A DNA stretch of 64,000 nt from Hofstenia miamia (taxonomy: Eukaryota; Xenacoelomorpha; Acoela; Hofsteniidae). A program made the translations under genes and the position numbers. The first letter of the stretch is position 1. Each line of letters opens with the position of its first letter. The notes under the pieces were generated by a model. It saw only the letters and a program-made list of their open reading frames with translations, did no database searches and had not been told where the DNA came from. The stretch is taken from assembly GCA_900660155.1 (NCBI GenBank), contig CABFPE010000174.1:173076-237075 (forward strand), read 5' to 3'. Below, in pieces: positions 12,723 through 23,137 of the stretch.

Positions 12723-13494
12723 TAGGTCGTTTCGTAATTAGTTTCGTTATTTTTTTAAAAAACCGCATTAACAACATAAAATCAGACAACACTTTTATTA
12801 ACAAATAAAAACAATACAATTAGACAACACAGTTACCATTGTTTCTAATAATATCCTCAAATTGTTGCATCATATCGTTTGTTTGTTTACTCAGTTAGCA
12901 GATGAGAAACCCATCTAGTGACGATCCAAGTTTTCTCTAAATTTTCCTTAAGAATTCGACGGATCTATATCACGCTTTCAGACAAATCTAACATTTCAAC
13001 TAACTCACGTAAAGAAAGGTTGTTGTCTTTTTCAATTGACTCTTCAATCCGCCGTATACTATGTCTCCTTAATACACTAGTCGCTTTTACTTGCCTACTT
13101 GCTCGCAAATAGGTAACCCGTGTGCCATCTTCAAATTCCTTAACAATATGTTGAATGCGGCGAACAGAAGGACAATCGTTTGGCCACGCAGTTGATAAAA
13201 TGTGATGAATTTCCGTGCATTTCGTGTTAGATCTTCTGTGGGTTTCAATTAAACAATGAATGGTTTCAACAGTGAAATCCATAATTGTATTACCAGTATA
13301 TAGTGGCAAACTGCATGCACAGATTACTGCCGATTTTATAAAAATTAATGTTATATATTTATTTTTTACATAAACTACAAATTGTCTAACTCTCCAGACG
13401 GTGGATATGTGACAGGTACCTTATCTGATATTGTCCGATTTTATGCTGTTAATGTATTTTGATTAAGAAACGAAACTAATTACGAAACGACCTA
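12723..13494. mobile_element. Mariner-like non-autonomous element, ~70-bp TIRs, TA target
   Basis: The ends are inverted copies of taggtcgtttcgtaattag, and the similarity continues through cattaacaacataaaatc for about 70 bp with a small mismatched block. TA dinucleotides flank both sides (12721-12722 and 13495-13496), as expected for the Tc1/mariner superfamily. The inside encodes only a helix-turn-helix domain on the minus strand (listed separately). With about 770 bp in total, the DDE catalytic half has been lost, so this is a deletion derivative. Confidence 0.85.
12965..13309 (-). CDS. Transposase N-terminal helix-turn-helix domain (truncated)
   Basis: An open frame of 114 codons inside the TIR element. 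It starts MPLYTGNTIMDFTVETIHCL and contains PSVRRIQHIVKEFEDG, a helix-turn-helix pattern, and then IRRIEESIEKDNNLSLRELV and EMLDLSESVI, a second one. This paired arrangement is typical of the DNA-binding region of mariner-like transposases (DUF4817-type). The frame stops before any catalytic DDE segment. A product would bind the element ends but could not transpose; whether it is expressed is unknown. Confidence 0.65.
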   Translation of the reverse strand: MPLYTGNTIMDFTVETIHCLIETHRRSNTKCTEIHHILSTAWPNDCPSVRRIQHIVKEFEDGTRVTYLRASRQVKATSVLRRHSIRRIEESIEKDNNLSLRELVEMLDLSESVI

Positions 13495-13496
13495 TA

Positions 13497-14300
13497 CATA
13501 CGAAATAAATGAATTTCACTCTAATGACAAAATACAATCATGCGTCAAAAATATCATTTTTCTCCTAAGAGTGAGCATTTGAACTTACTATATTTTAAAG
13601 TCCACCTATTTGGAGTAGGGTTAATGTAATAAGACAAAAAATAACAAAACCAATTATTAAATGAATTAATACTTGTATAGCCAATATAATCACTACAAAA
13701 GATACAAAGACCACAATAACAAAACAGCTAATAAAATGTATGTTCAAAAGAATGGGTAAAATGAATTTAATAGAGCTGACTCAAACCTGAGGTCTAATAA
13801 TAAAAATAACATCTAGTTAGTTAAAGATAAGAAGATAGTTAGCTCAAAAAAGTAAAAATTTAGTAATGCGCAATTTACTCAGTAAAACTTTTGCAACCAG
13901 TTTCTATCATTTCAAAAATTTAAGTGTGTCTTAGTCGAAAGTAATTCTTCATTTTAGGGAAGTTTCTTGCTAATTGCAAAAACCTTAGATTTTCTTTTAA
14001 TATATTAATTTTAAACTTTAATTATTGGCTTGATTAACTAAGCTTTTTGCCAAAATGGTGGTCTGGTTTCAAATAAAGGAGAAACAGAACTCTGCGGCAT
14101 TTTGTCAACAAACTTTTTGCTGTACTTAGCTGTGCTTATATCAGGCAACAACTAGATTAAAATTTTAAAGCCGAATTTACTGCTCGAAAGTAATAAAGAA
14201 CACTTAACAAATGAAACTCAATGAAACTCTACTCTAGGCTATGTCATCACATTCCCTCTCAGTTGAACATACATTTGTAAAATTTGAACTAGAGAATCAT
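13497..14300. other. No gene recognised
   Basis: AT-rich sequence. No motif or domain that I can support. Confidence 0.4.
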
Positions 14301-14309
14301 GTATCTGTT

Positions 14310-15420
14310 CATGAGCATCCCTTATCAAAAACAACCAACAACAGCAACTATACACAGGCACAATACCTCTCTAGTGCACTGGAAAAAATTTTCAACAAAG
14401 CTTGCTCAAATAGATGCTGTTTGAGATGTAATTTAGAAATTGGCAAGGTTTTGTTTGACCTAATGGATTCTGGAAGCCATTAAAAACTTTCGGTCCATAA
14501 GCACAAAAAGCACTATCCCCGCAAGAAAGATGAAAACATGGCACTATAAGTGTGTTCTTGGCTACGCACTATCTTGAAGTAGAAGACATATTATTACAGT
14601 GTATCAGGTCAGAAATATATGGAAGAGCCATACCTTGAAGTAATTTTCATACTAATAATGAATTTTTATATTTTATTGTTTGAAGTATCGAGGGCGGGCG
14701 TAAGATGCTCAGCCTGTCGCATCCTATATACAAATCTAGCACAGCGATTTTGAATAAATCGTAGTTTTTTCAGCATTTTATTTGGACAGGCCACTTAGTA
14801 TTGAATTGAATTTGTCCAGACGCGATTTTACCAAGATTCAACTAAAAGCTGGGCAGATTTTATATCGTGGAATTTACGGATGCGCAAAGTCTGCTTAAAT
14901 GAAAAATTGCATGACTTACAATAATGAAAATGTGGTCAGTCATATTAAGATTTTGCTTCATAATGCAACCAATGTTCTTAATCTTCTTTGAAGATTCCAA
15001 GTAGCAGTCATCAATACATAAGCTAGAGAATATTGACACCAGTGACAGCCTTTGCCGAGTAACAACCCAAATAAATTCAGTTTTTTCCATATTATTTAAT
15101 AAACCCACCGAAACCATCCATTTAACCAATGCTATTAAGATATTTTCAAAAATCATCAAGTTCCGCTAATGTCCTCAGAATCAAATGAGATGTAAAGTAA
15201 TTTATCATCTTCATGACTATGATAGCCGACATTAAATGATCAGAAATTTCCCCAACATAAAGTTTTTCAGCATGTTCATTATCACCGGTAATTTAAGCAT
15301 AATCATAATCCTTAGTGAATTTCATAAAAACTTCATGCACAGTGCTATTAAGATGTTTGTATCTGAGAAATGAAGACTGCTGGACAGGCTCCTTTACAGC
15401 CAACTGCTTCTTGAATATTT
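14310..15420 (-). pseudogene. CR1/L2-like LINE reverse transcriptase fragment
   Basis: Reading the minus strand downward, about 15235-15185 encodes YHSYEDDKLLYISFDSED, with the YxDD box as YEDD. Then, in another frame, 15159-14860 gives KWMVSVGLLNNMEKTEF, CIDDCYLESSKKIKNIGCIM and HAIFHLSRL. Further remnants give LRFIQNRCARFVYRM (the LQRVQNAAARLV box of CR1/L2 LINEs) and, near 14480-14330, LPESIRSNKTLPISKLHLK with LFEQA, the usual C-terminal helix. The order of motifs is normal and several frame changes interrupt it. The plus-strand open frame at 14241-14483 is the antisense of this C-terminus. Confidence 0.8.
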
Positions 15421-15835
15421 CACATAATTTCAAGCAGAGGTAGAAGCCGGTCAGTACTGACACCGGAACAGTCCAGACTGTTCACGAACCGAATCTGGTC
15501 AGCCTTAATTTTACTTCACTGGTCAAAACTGCTTACTTTGAGGTATGCATCTCCAATCATACTGGTCAGCTAATTTTTTCTGAGAGTTTCTCAAATCTTT
15601 AGCTGTGAAAGCACATGACAATTACCATAATTATTTTACTAAAATATTATTGTAAATACACTATAATTCAGAAAAAAGGTCAGTTATGCACACTGCACGG
15701 AAGTGCAAAAAAGTCGTCCTTTGTTAATCAATATAAGTGCATAACCTAATAGTGCCATTGAATATTAAATGTCGTATAATTTCTGTAATTAATAATTCTA
15801 AGGATTTAAAGCCCATGCTAAACTAAAAACTTTTG
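15421..15835. other. No gene recognised
   Basis: A 15440-15560 stretch has repeated GGTCAG/CTGGTCA words (tccagactgttcacgaac, actggtcaaaactgc, actggtcagct). They look like a small internally repetitive sequence, but no element boundary is clear. Confidence 0.4.
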
Positions 15836-15837
15836 TT

Positions 15838-16090
15838 ACCAATTTTTGTTGGCCAATGAAAATCGTTCGTGTAGCACCCCACTTCTCCAACTAAAATCGG
15901 GAGAAATTATCTAAACTAAAGTTGTTCGTTCGGACCAACAAAAATCGGACAATAAAAATTGTTCGTGTAGCACCCCTTTCGCTAACTTTAGTCGTTATGT
16001 AATTAAATGATAAAAGTTGTTAGTGTAGAAGGGTGCTCCGACCAACTTTTTTGTTGGAGAAATAATTATCCAACTTTCTAGTAATTATCA
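15838..16090. repeat. Internally repeated element, TTCGTGTAGCACCCC motif
   Basis: The 22-mer beginning at 15859 (core gttcgtgtagcacccc) recurs almost exactly at 15956-15976. A third, partly inverted, version (agtgtagaagggtgctcc) lies at 16021-16039. TTGTTGG/CCAACAA and AAAATCG words surround each copy. The whole block is about 250 bp and begins and ends with ttgttgg-type sequence, suggesting a small fold-back or MITE. I could not define target-site duplications. Confidence 0.55.
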
Positions 16091-16755
16091 CCTTCAAAGA
16101 TAAATAAACAATTCTAAGCTATAATTGCATTCGTTTTCAGAGTATATTTCGACTGTAAAATTTAAAATTAGCTAGTTTATGGAATTAATAATCATGTCGT
16201 TTTTTATGTTAAAATAAACGCATGTCATTATGTAGACATTTCTTTTGTAAACTTTGCATATGAGGATTAAATTAAAACGATTAACTCATCAAAAAATATC
16301 ATCTGTAGTAAACAAGACAATTCGACTTTGTGAGCAGGAAAATAATGCCCCGTTTACACTGGTTCAACTTGAGGAATTCATCAGGCGAATTCAATAGCGC
16401 ATGGACGCGTTTACTATGCAGGTACCAGGTGGCCAATTCAATTCCGTTTTTCATTTTTCATTTTGATCATTTGGAAAGATTAAATGAAAATTGAAATTGA
16501 AAAACGGAAATACCCATTTTTCAGTTTTGCTTTTCAAATTTCATTTTGCCAATTTCCATTTTTAAAACTTTTCAAAAAAAAAACAAAAATTGAAAAATGA
16601 AAAATTAAAACGAATAATAAAAAATGAAACATTTCAATTCCGTTTTTCGTTTTTTGATTTTCGCTTTGGTTGTTATCATTCTTATTTAATTGCTGTTGTT
16701 GTTTTTGAACTACTATAGCTTCTCTCGGTTTTATGAGTATGGTAAAATATTTATA

Positions 16756-17517
16756 CAGGGTGTCCATTAAATACTTGCCAAAATTAAAAGCTAATAATTC
16801 ATAGGAAAATGGTTTTATGAGTATGGTAACGTTCTTATCTTGCTTATTATGTGTGGGGATTTGGATTTTTGCTTATATTACATGCTTCATTTTTAGTTTG
16901 ATTTACGGAGAAAACTTGGGAAATGGACATCTAATTTACCCTAATTTCTATTTCTATCTGATTTTGTTTATTCACTATTCAATCAAATATGCATCCAATT
17001 GGTTATCCAATTATTCAATCAAATGTAATGTTGTGGATACGAAAAAGTATCATTAACTTTCGCTAAATTACACACATTTTATTTTTGTGTAGGCAAAACA
17101 ATAAACAGAGTAATCATTACAGTAGCAATTGAGAAGATCACTCAAAAAGAGTACTCGATCAGAATTATTGAAAAGCACAATTCCAAAAGATTTTGAAACG
17201 TTTCTCTTTTATTTTTTATCCGCTTTTCAGTGCAGAAAGCTCGTATGGCAGTGGTGATTGACTTTCCACCAATAATATAACATTCCAAAAGCAAAATTTT
17301 ATCGGAAAGTTCAAGATCCATTTTAAATTAAATGCAAACTGATTCTGAACGATTTTTAAATAATTAATTTGAAAATCCAAATGAAAGGTGAAGCATTTGA
17401 ACAAAAAATCGAATCCCCACATATTAGCGACAAGACCATAGCGTAATTACATCCATTGAATAATGTAGATACGATTTATTAGCCTTTTATTTTGGCAAAT
17501 ATTTCATGGACACCCTG
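16756..17517. mobile_element. 762-bp Tc1/mariner-type MITE, CAGGGTGTCCAT ends
   Basis: The left end reads cagggtgtccattaaatac and continues ttgccaaaattaaaagc. The right end in reverse complement reads cagggtgtccatgaaatat and continues ttgccaaaataaaaggc. The inverted repeats therefore span about 42 bp with few mismatches. TA flanks both ends (16754-16755; 17518-17519). The open frames inside (16817-17056 plus; 17216-17422 minus) are hydrophobic AT-driven sequences without transposase motifs. Confidence 0.85.
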
Positions 17518-17519
17518 TA

Positions 17520-18460
17520 ATATGTGCATCAATTTCCTTCAATTACATTTGCGGTTACTGATTATTGATTAAAAAATCAATGGGATAGCAATATAAATAT
17601 ATATATATATAAATAAACTGCTTTCATTGATCTGAGCCTACAGAAGCTATATGAGGCCAAATAATACTCCCAAATCTGCAGATTTCAATATCTTCTAGAT
17701 AAAACCATTCATATAGAAATTCTCTTGAGTAGTTGGCATAATTATGCATTATTTTCACTACACAACCAAAATTTTTCAGAAATACATTCAATTGACATTG
17801 ACATTTCAGAAAATGAAGTTTAGTAGAAATCATCACTAATAATATCTCATTTCCTCAATTTAGCAAAGAAAATTACAGTTTGTCTCATGTTAAGACTTAG
17901 CCTTGCAACTAATGAATTCAAATCCTTTTGAGAAGAGTAATGAAGATTTTGAGAATTTGTGTTAGAAAATCCACTATCAGATTCGCTCACGTGTTCATTG
18001 AATTTTTTTGTAGGTTAGACATGTGTACTTAAGTATCAGGACATTTAATTATTGAAGATAAATGCTGCAAGGTACACGTTCACAAGATGAGGCGATAGCA
18101 GGGTATGCAAGAAAACTCCTTTTTCAAGAAAGAAAATAACCGTCGCTATTGTGGTTTCTCAATTCATGATAAACATGAAGAATAGAAAATGACAAAAGTT
18201 GGTGATTTTTAACTAGCCAGAACTTTAACATAGTATGGCAGCTGGAATATATTGCTACGGTGACAAAATTCAATACCCAAGATATTTAATATGCTTCAGA
18301 ATATTTCGTTTGCCTCACCCCTATATCTTCAATAGCTGTATTATAACTTTTAGTCTTGTATACACATGATTGTATACACATAATATTTACAAAAATACTA
18401 AATATGTACAACATTATATATACAAAGACTAAAAAAAGCTACTTTACAAATTAAAAAAAA
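17520..18460. other. No gene recognised; short AT tract
   Basis: Contains an (AT)n stretch near 17590-17612. The minus-strand open frame at 17624-17836 is not recognisable. The last part, 18340-18500, is probably the 3' untranslated region of the LINE that follows. Confidence 0.4.
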
Positions 18461-18505
18461 CAATAAAAAAATAAATAAATAATACACAACACACACATAT
18501 ATACA

Positions 18506-19771
18506 TTAAGAACTTAAAAAATTGCGCCACGTATTATTCCTTATAGAGTATCCTAAATTGTATTGATTGGCTAATAGATTTTCTTTTAAGAGTTTTTTAA
18601 ATGATGTTATTGTTTTTGCATTTCGAATGCTTGGTTCTAGTGTGTTCCACATTTTAATTGCTTTCGTAGTGAAGGCACCTTTCCACCATTTATTTTTTAC
18701 TCTGACGTTATTTATACACTTATTTGTTCGTGAGTTTACTTTTGTAAATTTTTTTATTACATTGTTTGATTGTATAATCTTAAACATTCTAATTAAGCTG
18801 ATATATTTGGTAACATATAAAGGCGATAATATTGATAAACGTTTTATCGTGTTACCTGTTTGATTTTTGTCAATTTTAAACATAGTGCAAATACACCAGT
18901 TAAATACTCTATTTAACTTTTGCTGATTTGCGATATCAATATCGTTTAGCAATTCACATGCATACATATACTGCGACAACACCAATGCATGTATAACTTC
19001 TTTATCCTGAGTAATTTTCCTTATTTGCTTTAGATATTGAATAGCAGCGGACATTCTTCTCACTTTCTGTTGAACGAACTCGTTAAATTTGAAACCACCA
19101 TCCAGCGTTACTCCCAAGTACTTTACCGCCTTCATATTCCGTATTTTAGTTTCTGAGTTCAATTCGAGTTCGATTTCTTTATCTTTATTTTGTTTTTTGT
19201 TGGAAAAGATGATGAATTGTGTTTTATCTTTATTGATGGTAAGTTTGTTTTGTTGCAGATATGAGAAGACGCTTTCCATGCTTTTAGAAAGAGTCTCAGT
19301 GGCGATAGATGGATTTTCATGGCGGCTTATAAGACAAATGTCATCCGCATATTGTATTATTTCACAGTCTTCGCCATAGGAAATGATATCATTTACATAA
19401 ATGTTGAACATTATTGGGCCTAGCACAGTTCCTTGTGGTACTCCTTTATTGGTAGTCGTATAATTTGAAAATATGTTATTGACCTTTACCCGCTGTTGAC
19501 GATTTGCTAAGAAACTATTTATAAGCATTCTGGAACTTGCGTCAAATCCGTATGTTTGGAGCTTGCTATCAAGAATTGGAAAATTTAAGCTATCGAAAGC
19601 CTTACTGAGGTCTAGAAGTGCAACGGAACTACATACACCCTCATTCATATGATAACGTGTCTTTTCAATCAGCGTCAGTAGAGCGTCACTCGTATTTGAA
19701 CCACTTTTAAAACCAAATTGCTTTGTGCAATTGTTGTTCTCTCTTAGAAAGTGGTTTATTTGGTTGGACAA
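18506..19771 (-). CDS. LINE (CR1/jockey-like) reverse transcriptase, C-terminal 421 aa
   Basis: This is the longest retroelement frame in the window. A non-LTR reverse transcriptase copies its own RNA into a nicked chromosomal target. Recognisable blocks in order: QFGFKSGSNTSDALL, VALLDLSKAFDSL (palm), KGVPQGTVLGPIMFNIYVND, the catalytic QYADDICLI (about 19335-19361), NKLTINKDKTQFIIF, VKYLGVTLD, and a C-terminal WNTLEPSIRNAK segment. It is open from SNQINHF to the stop at 18506. The frame continues upstream as the NYRPISITSPISKVFEKLL block to a single in-frame TAG near 19888, and beyond that in the same frame to about 20150. No endonuclease domain or ORF1 is present, so it is 5'-truncated. 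Confidence 0.9.
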   Translation of the reverse strand: MSNQINHFLRENNNCTKQFGFKSGSNTSDALLTLIEKTRYHMNEGVCSSVALLDLSKAFDSLNFPILDSKLQTYGFDASSRMLINSFLANRQQRVKVNNIFSNYTTTNKGVPQGTVLGPIMFNIYVNDIISYGEDCEIIQYADDICLISRHENPSIATETLSKSMESVFSYLQQNKLTINKDKTQFIIFSNKKQNKDKEIELELNSETKIRNMKAVKYLGVTLDGGFKFNEFVQQKVRRMSAAIQYLKQIRKITQDKEVIHALVLSQYMYACELLNDIDIANQQKLNRVFNWCICTMFKIDKNQTGNTIKRLSILSPLYVTKYISLIRMFKIIQSNNVIKKFTKVNSRTNKCINNVRVKNKWWKGAFTTKAIKMWNTLEPSIRNAKTITSFKKLLKENLLANQYNLGYSIRNNTWRNFLSS

Positions 19772-20155
19772 CAGCTTTTCGAAAACTTTGGATATTGGAC
19801 TAGTGATGGAGATTGGCCTATAGTTACTGCAGATCGTTGGATCTCCTTTTTTAAAAATCGGTGTTATGTCAGCTTTTTTTAATATTTGTGGCTAAGTTGA
19901 TGATCTTATAGCATAATTGATGGCAAATAACAAATGTTCACTGAAGAAATTGGCATACTTTTTAAGTATGAAAACTGGTATGCCACTACTGCCGCTAGAT
20001 ATGTTAGTGTCTAATTTTTTAATTACTTTATCAAATTCAGTCTTGTTTATAAATTTGAAGCTAAATGTTTTAGTTGACTGTTGGATCATGTTTTGATAGT
20101 TGAAGATCTCACCCTTATATTGACCCAGTTCTTTGAAGGCTATTTGTAATATGTT
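19772..20155 (-). pseudogene. Upstream part of the same LINE reverse transcriptase
   Basis: In frame with the following reverse transcriptase. It encodes SGSSGIPVFILKKYANFF (finger region), then one TAG stop, then KKADITPIFKKGDPTICSNY and RPISITSPISKVFEKLL. These are the standard N-terminal blocks of CR1/jockey reverse transcriptases. With one stop in roughly 540 codons the copy seems fairly young. Above about 20155 I cannot follow the element. Confidence 0.8.
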
Positions 20156-20164
20156 GATTTTCAG

Positions 20165-21300
20165 AATATAGTATCAACAAATGTAACAGAATGGATTCAC
20201 ACACGTCTTGCATTTATAAGCAGATACTACTTCCAGAGAAGACATGAGTAATGTTGTCATATGCACAAAGCATGGTCGTTATGTATTATTCAAGATGCAT
20301 GAAAGTATGTAAATAAAATTTTTTCTCATCCTGATACCCAATGTGACTCGTCACGATAGTGAGACTGGGTTTAATAAGTTATTGTTGGAAAATAATAGCA
20401 GAGAAAGTATAATTTCAATGGTCCGATGCGTAAGTAGTCCTAGATATCAACTGAACAAAGTAATGATATGCATGCTTTTTAAAATTTAGGATACAAATTA
20501 CTCAAAAAGTATGGTTTTACATGTAAAATGACATTCAAATTCGTAATTCTCGTTACAAAATTGACTGAAATCAGCGAAAAAATTCAATCAACTAAATTCA
20601 CACCGTGTTATTTAGCTACTTTAAAATTCAAATTGCATTATCTACGGCTTTGGTGCACACACCACAACTACTGACTAGTATTATACAATAATTATTGGTA
20701 AAAATAATCTATAACTTAACATTAATTACTTCAATTTACTGTGAAGACTAAAAACAGGATATTTTGGTTGGAATTCAAGATCACATTGAAGCATAATACA
20801 GTAGTGAGCACGAAAGCACTTTAAGTGTTTTTTGTTCAATTAATCTAGCACACTGCATAAAAAGTCAGTGTGAATGGGTTAAACAGAAATCCTACATTTA
20901 CGTCTTTTTAGCGCCCTTTGCGTATACGTACATCAAGGCTGAGCACTTATATTTTATTCGATACGAGCATTGATAAGTTGTCCTTAGCCAACCATTCTTA
21001 AGAATAGTTTCTTTAATACATAAACTGACATCGTCAAGATTTTGATTCATTCCTATAACAAATTTTACACATTTCAGTAGTATCGATGAAATAGAGTCAG
21101 AGCAAATATATTGCGCAATATATGTATACAAAAATCTACAAACTAACAAATGTCAAAAAAATAAAACAAATTAACTACAAATTAATATGTACAATATATA
21201 ATAATATAATCAATGTTTGAGTAAATGTTTGTGCAGGTGCTCAATGTTGGATGTATGTTTCGAATGCATGAAGTGTATTACCATCCCCTAATGTATGCTG
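20165..21300. other. No gene recognised
   Basis: AT-rich sequence with no supported coding region. The minus-strand open frame at 20898-21149 has no recognisable motif. Confidence 0.4.
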
Positions 21301-21320
21301 TTTTATTAGAAGAAATTGTT

Positions 21321-21610
21321 TCAATTTTTTCTAAACTTTTTATAGAGTTTTTCTATTCGCGTTTCATAATCTAAATTATTCCACAATTTAATTGATATAT
21401 GATGAAAGCCATTATAATTTTTATCTAAACACAAACATTTTTGCGGTCGTTCATTTAATTTAATATAGTCATTAAGGAAAAGGAGAGATGTTTGTAGAGA
21501 TTCGAATTTAAATAAGATAGATAGCATATGCAGATGAATTTGGTAGAACGGAGATAATGTTTTATATTTATTACGATATAGTGGTGCTTCCTCAGCACCA
21601 TCTCTAGATT
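21321..21610 (-). pseudogene. LINE C-terminal fragment
   Basis: The minus strand encodes APLYRNKYKTLSPFYQIHLH, then FESLQTSLLFLNDYIKLN and ISIKLWNNLDYETRIEKLYK. The last block is the conserved SxxLWNNLPxxIR helix at the C-terminus of CR1/jockey-type reverse transcriptases. It is not the same subfamily as the copy at 18.5 kb, judging by sequence. No upstream catalytic part is visible. Confidence 0.65.
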
Positions 21611-21635
21611 CAAATTATATACATGTACTCATAAT

Positions 21636-23011
21636 TTGAAAAAAAGACTTGGCCATCATTTTTTGTATTTTCCTAAAATTTTGTTAACAAAACAAATCTC
21701 TAAAAATAGGAATCAAATTTGTTATTTTTCTAGTTATACAAAAACATTCTTAAAAAAGTTACTATTTTTATTGCTATCTTCATTGATAAACTCGTTTCAG
21801 GACGTCAGGTCAGGATATCTAATAATTTCAATGTGTTCAGTTTATCACTGCGCTCCCACCTTGCCAAATATTAGTATTGTTGTGGTCTTGGAACATATTT
21901 TCCAAATGTTTTGGCATTCCAGGCAAATGTTTTGACTTCAACACTGATCATGAAGTCAGAGCCTAGAATATTAATTTTTTCGTTTTCTTAGTTTTCAGTA
22001 ATATGTAAGCTATATTCCTGCCAAGTTTGGCTGCTTGATGATGAATAGACTTGATTTCATGAGAGAACCCCCTCAACTATAAAAGTGAAAAAAGGTTGGC
22101 TGAGATAGGGTTAACTCACTTTTATTATGGCAATGTACTCTATACAGAGGCTATTTCTATAATTCTAGAAAAGAATTAATTGAATTCAAAAGAGGTTTTA
22201 AATATTGCAAACAGGACTACTCAACTAACCGCCATTTAAAAGGTTTCAGAGTTGCGATCAATATAATAATGTTTAATTTCTGAAAAAAATTTTTTTTTCT
22301 TCTATGGACACACCGTAAATGTTGAACATTTGTTTTAAAAATTTTTTCTGTCTGGAATACGTGAAATTATTAACTACTTTTCAATAAAACATCCGATATT
22401 TTAGGAAACTTTCAAATTCTCCCCTTATATATGGTTCAAATCAGGCAATTGACGTGATCGTCATTGTTTTGTATTGTGTATGCATTTATATTTCATAACT
22501 TTTGTAGTTTCATGTACTAGAACACCATTTTATTTGTGCTCACGCCTAATATCAATCATAAAGAATATCTTATCTTATCTTTATTAATTCACCAAAATTC
22601 CAAATGATTGCATTGAGACAAATTATTACAAACATTTCCAATATTTATTGTTGGAACAGTAGCAGAAAATTAAACAATGTCAGTAACCTCTTAACACACA
22701 AAAGTAAAATAACTGACTATTAAGAAAATGTGTCATTGCTTTAGCATCAATTATTGAGGTTTATGCCAAATGAATCATTGTCCATTATAAAATTCAAAAT
22801 TAGTCTTTCTACAAAAATTGTGTGTTTTATTGTTACCAAACAACCACAATATATTCTTAAATAGCGATCACAATTAGAACCACTAATTAATATTTCTGTA
22901 TAAAATGGGCAAGTTCAAATGTTGATAAAACTAAAGTATATAAACAATTTGAAAACTATATACAATGTACAATATACAAATGTTTACAAACTATACAATT
23001 GAGATTAATTT
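21636..23011. other. No gene recognised; 3' flank of a minus-strand gene
   Basis: AT-rich. The last few hundred bases (22600-23011) may be the 3' untranslated region of the minus-strand gene whose stop codon is at 23012-23014. The plus-strand open frame at 21636-21935 lacks motifs. Confidence 0.4.
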
Positions 23012-23137
23012 CTAATTGTAATTAACTTTGGCTGTGTCCCAACTTCGGTGATGTCTAGGATGGGCATCCGCAACTCTTACCAATTTCTTGCTAAAATTTG
23101 TGTTCTTTTTCAACATTGCCTTCACTGATGAATTGAT
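23012..23137 (-). CDS. Unassigned gene, terminal exon
   Basis: This minus-strand exon follows a strong acceptor (tttatatttcag) and encodes 41 residues ending in TAG: INSSVKAMLKKNTNFSKKLV, then RVADAHPRHHRSWDTAKVNYN. It is in phase 0 with the donor of the next exon up (24650). The composition is basic and has no low-complexity bias, unlike chance frames nearby. I do not recognise the family. It forms one gene model with the exons at 24650-24722, 24929-25004 and 25072-25173. Confidence 0.65.
   Translation of the reverse strand: MNSSVKAMLKKNTNFSKKLVRVADAHPRHHRSWDTAKVNYN

Noticed and set aside
16817-17056. Hydrophobic 79-codon frame as a possible membrane protein
   Set aside because: It lies inside a TA-flanked TIR element; its hydrophobic composition follows from T-rich DNA and no start or splice context supports it.
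18567-19379. Plus-strand open frames at 18567-18863 and 19089-19379
   Set aside because: They are antisense to the LINE reverse transcriptase, whose motifs define the true strand.
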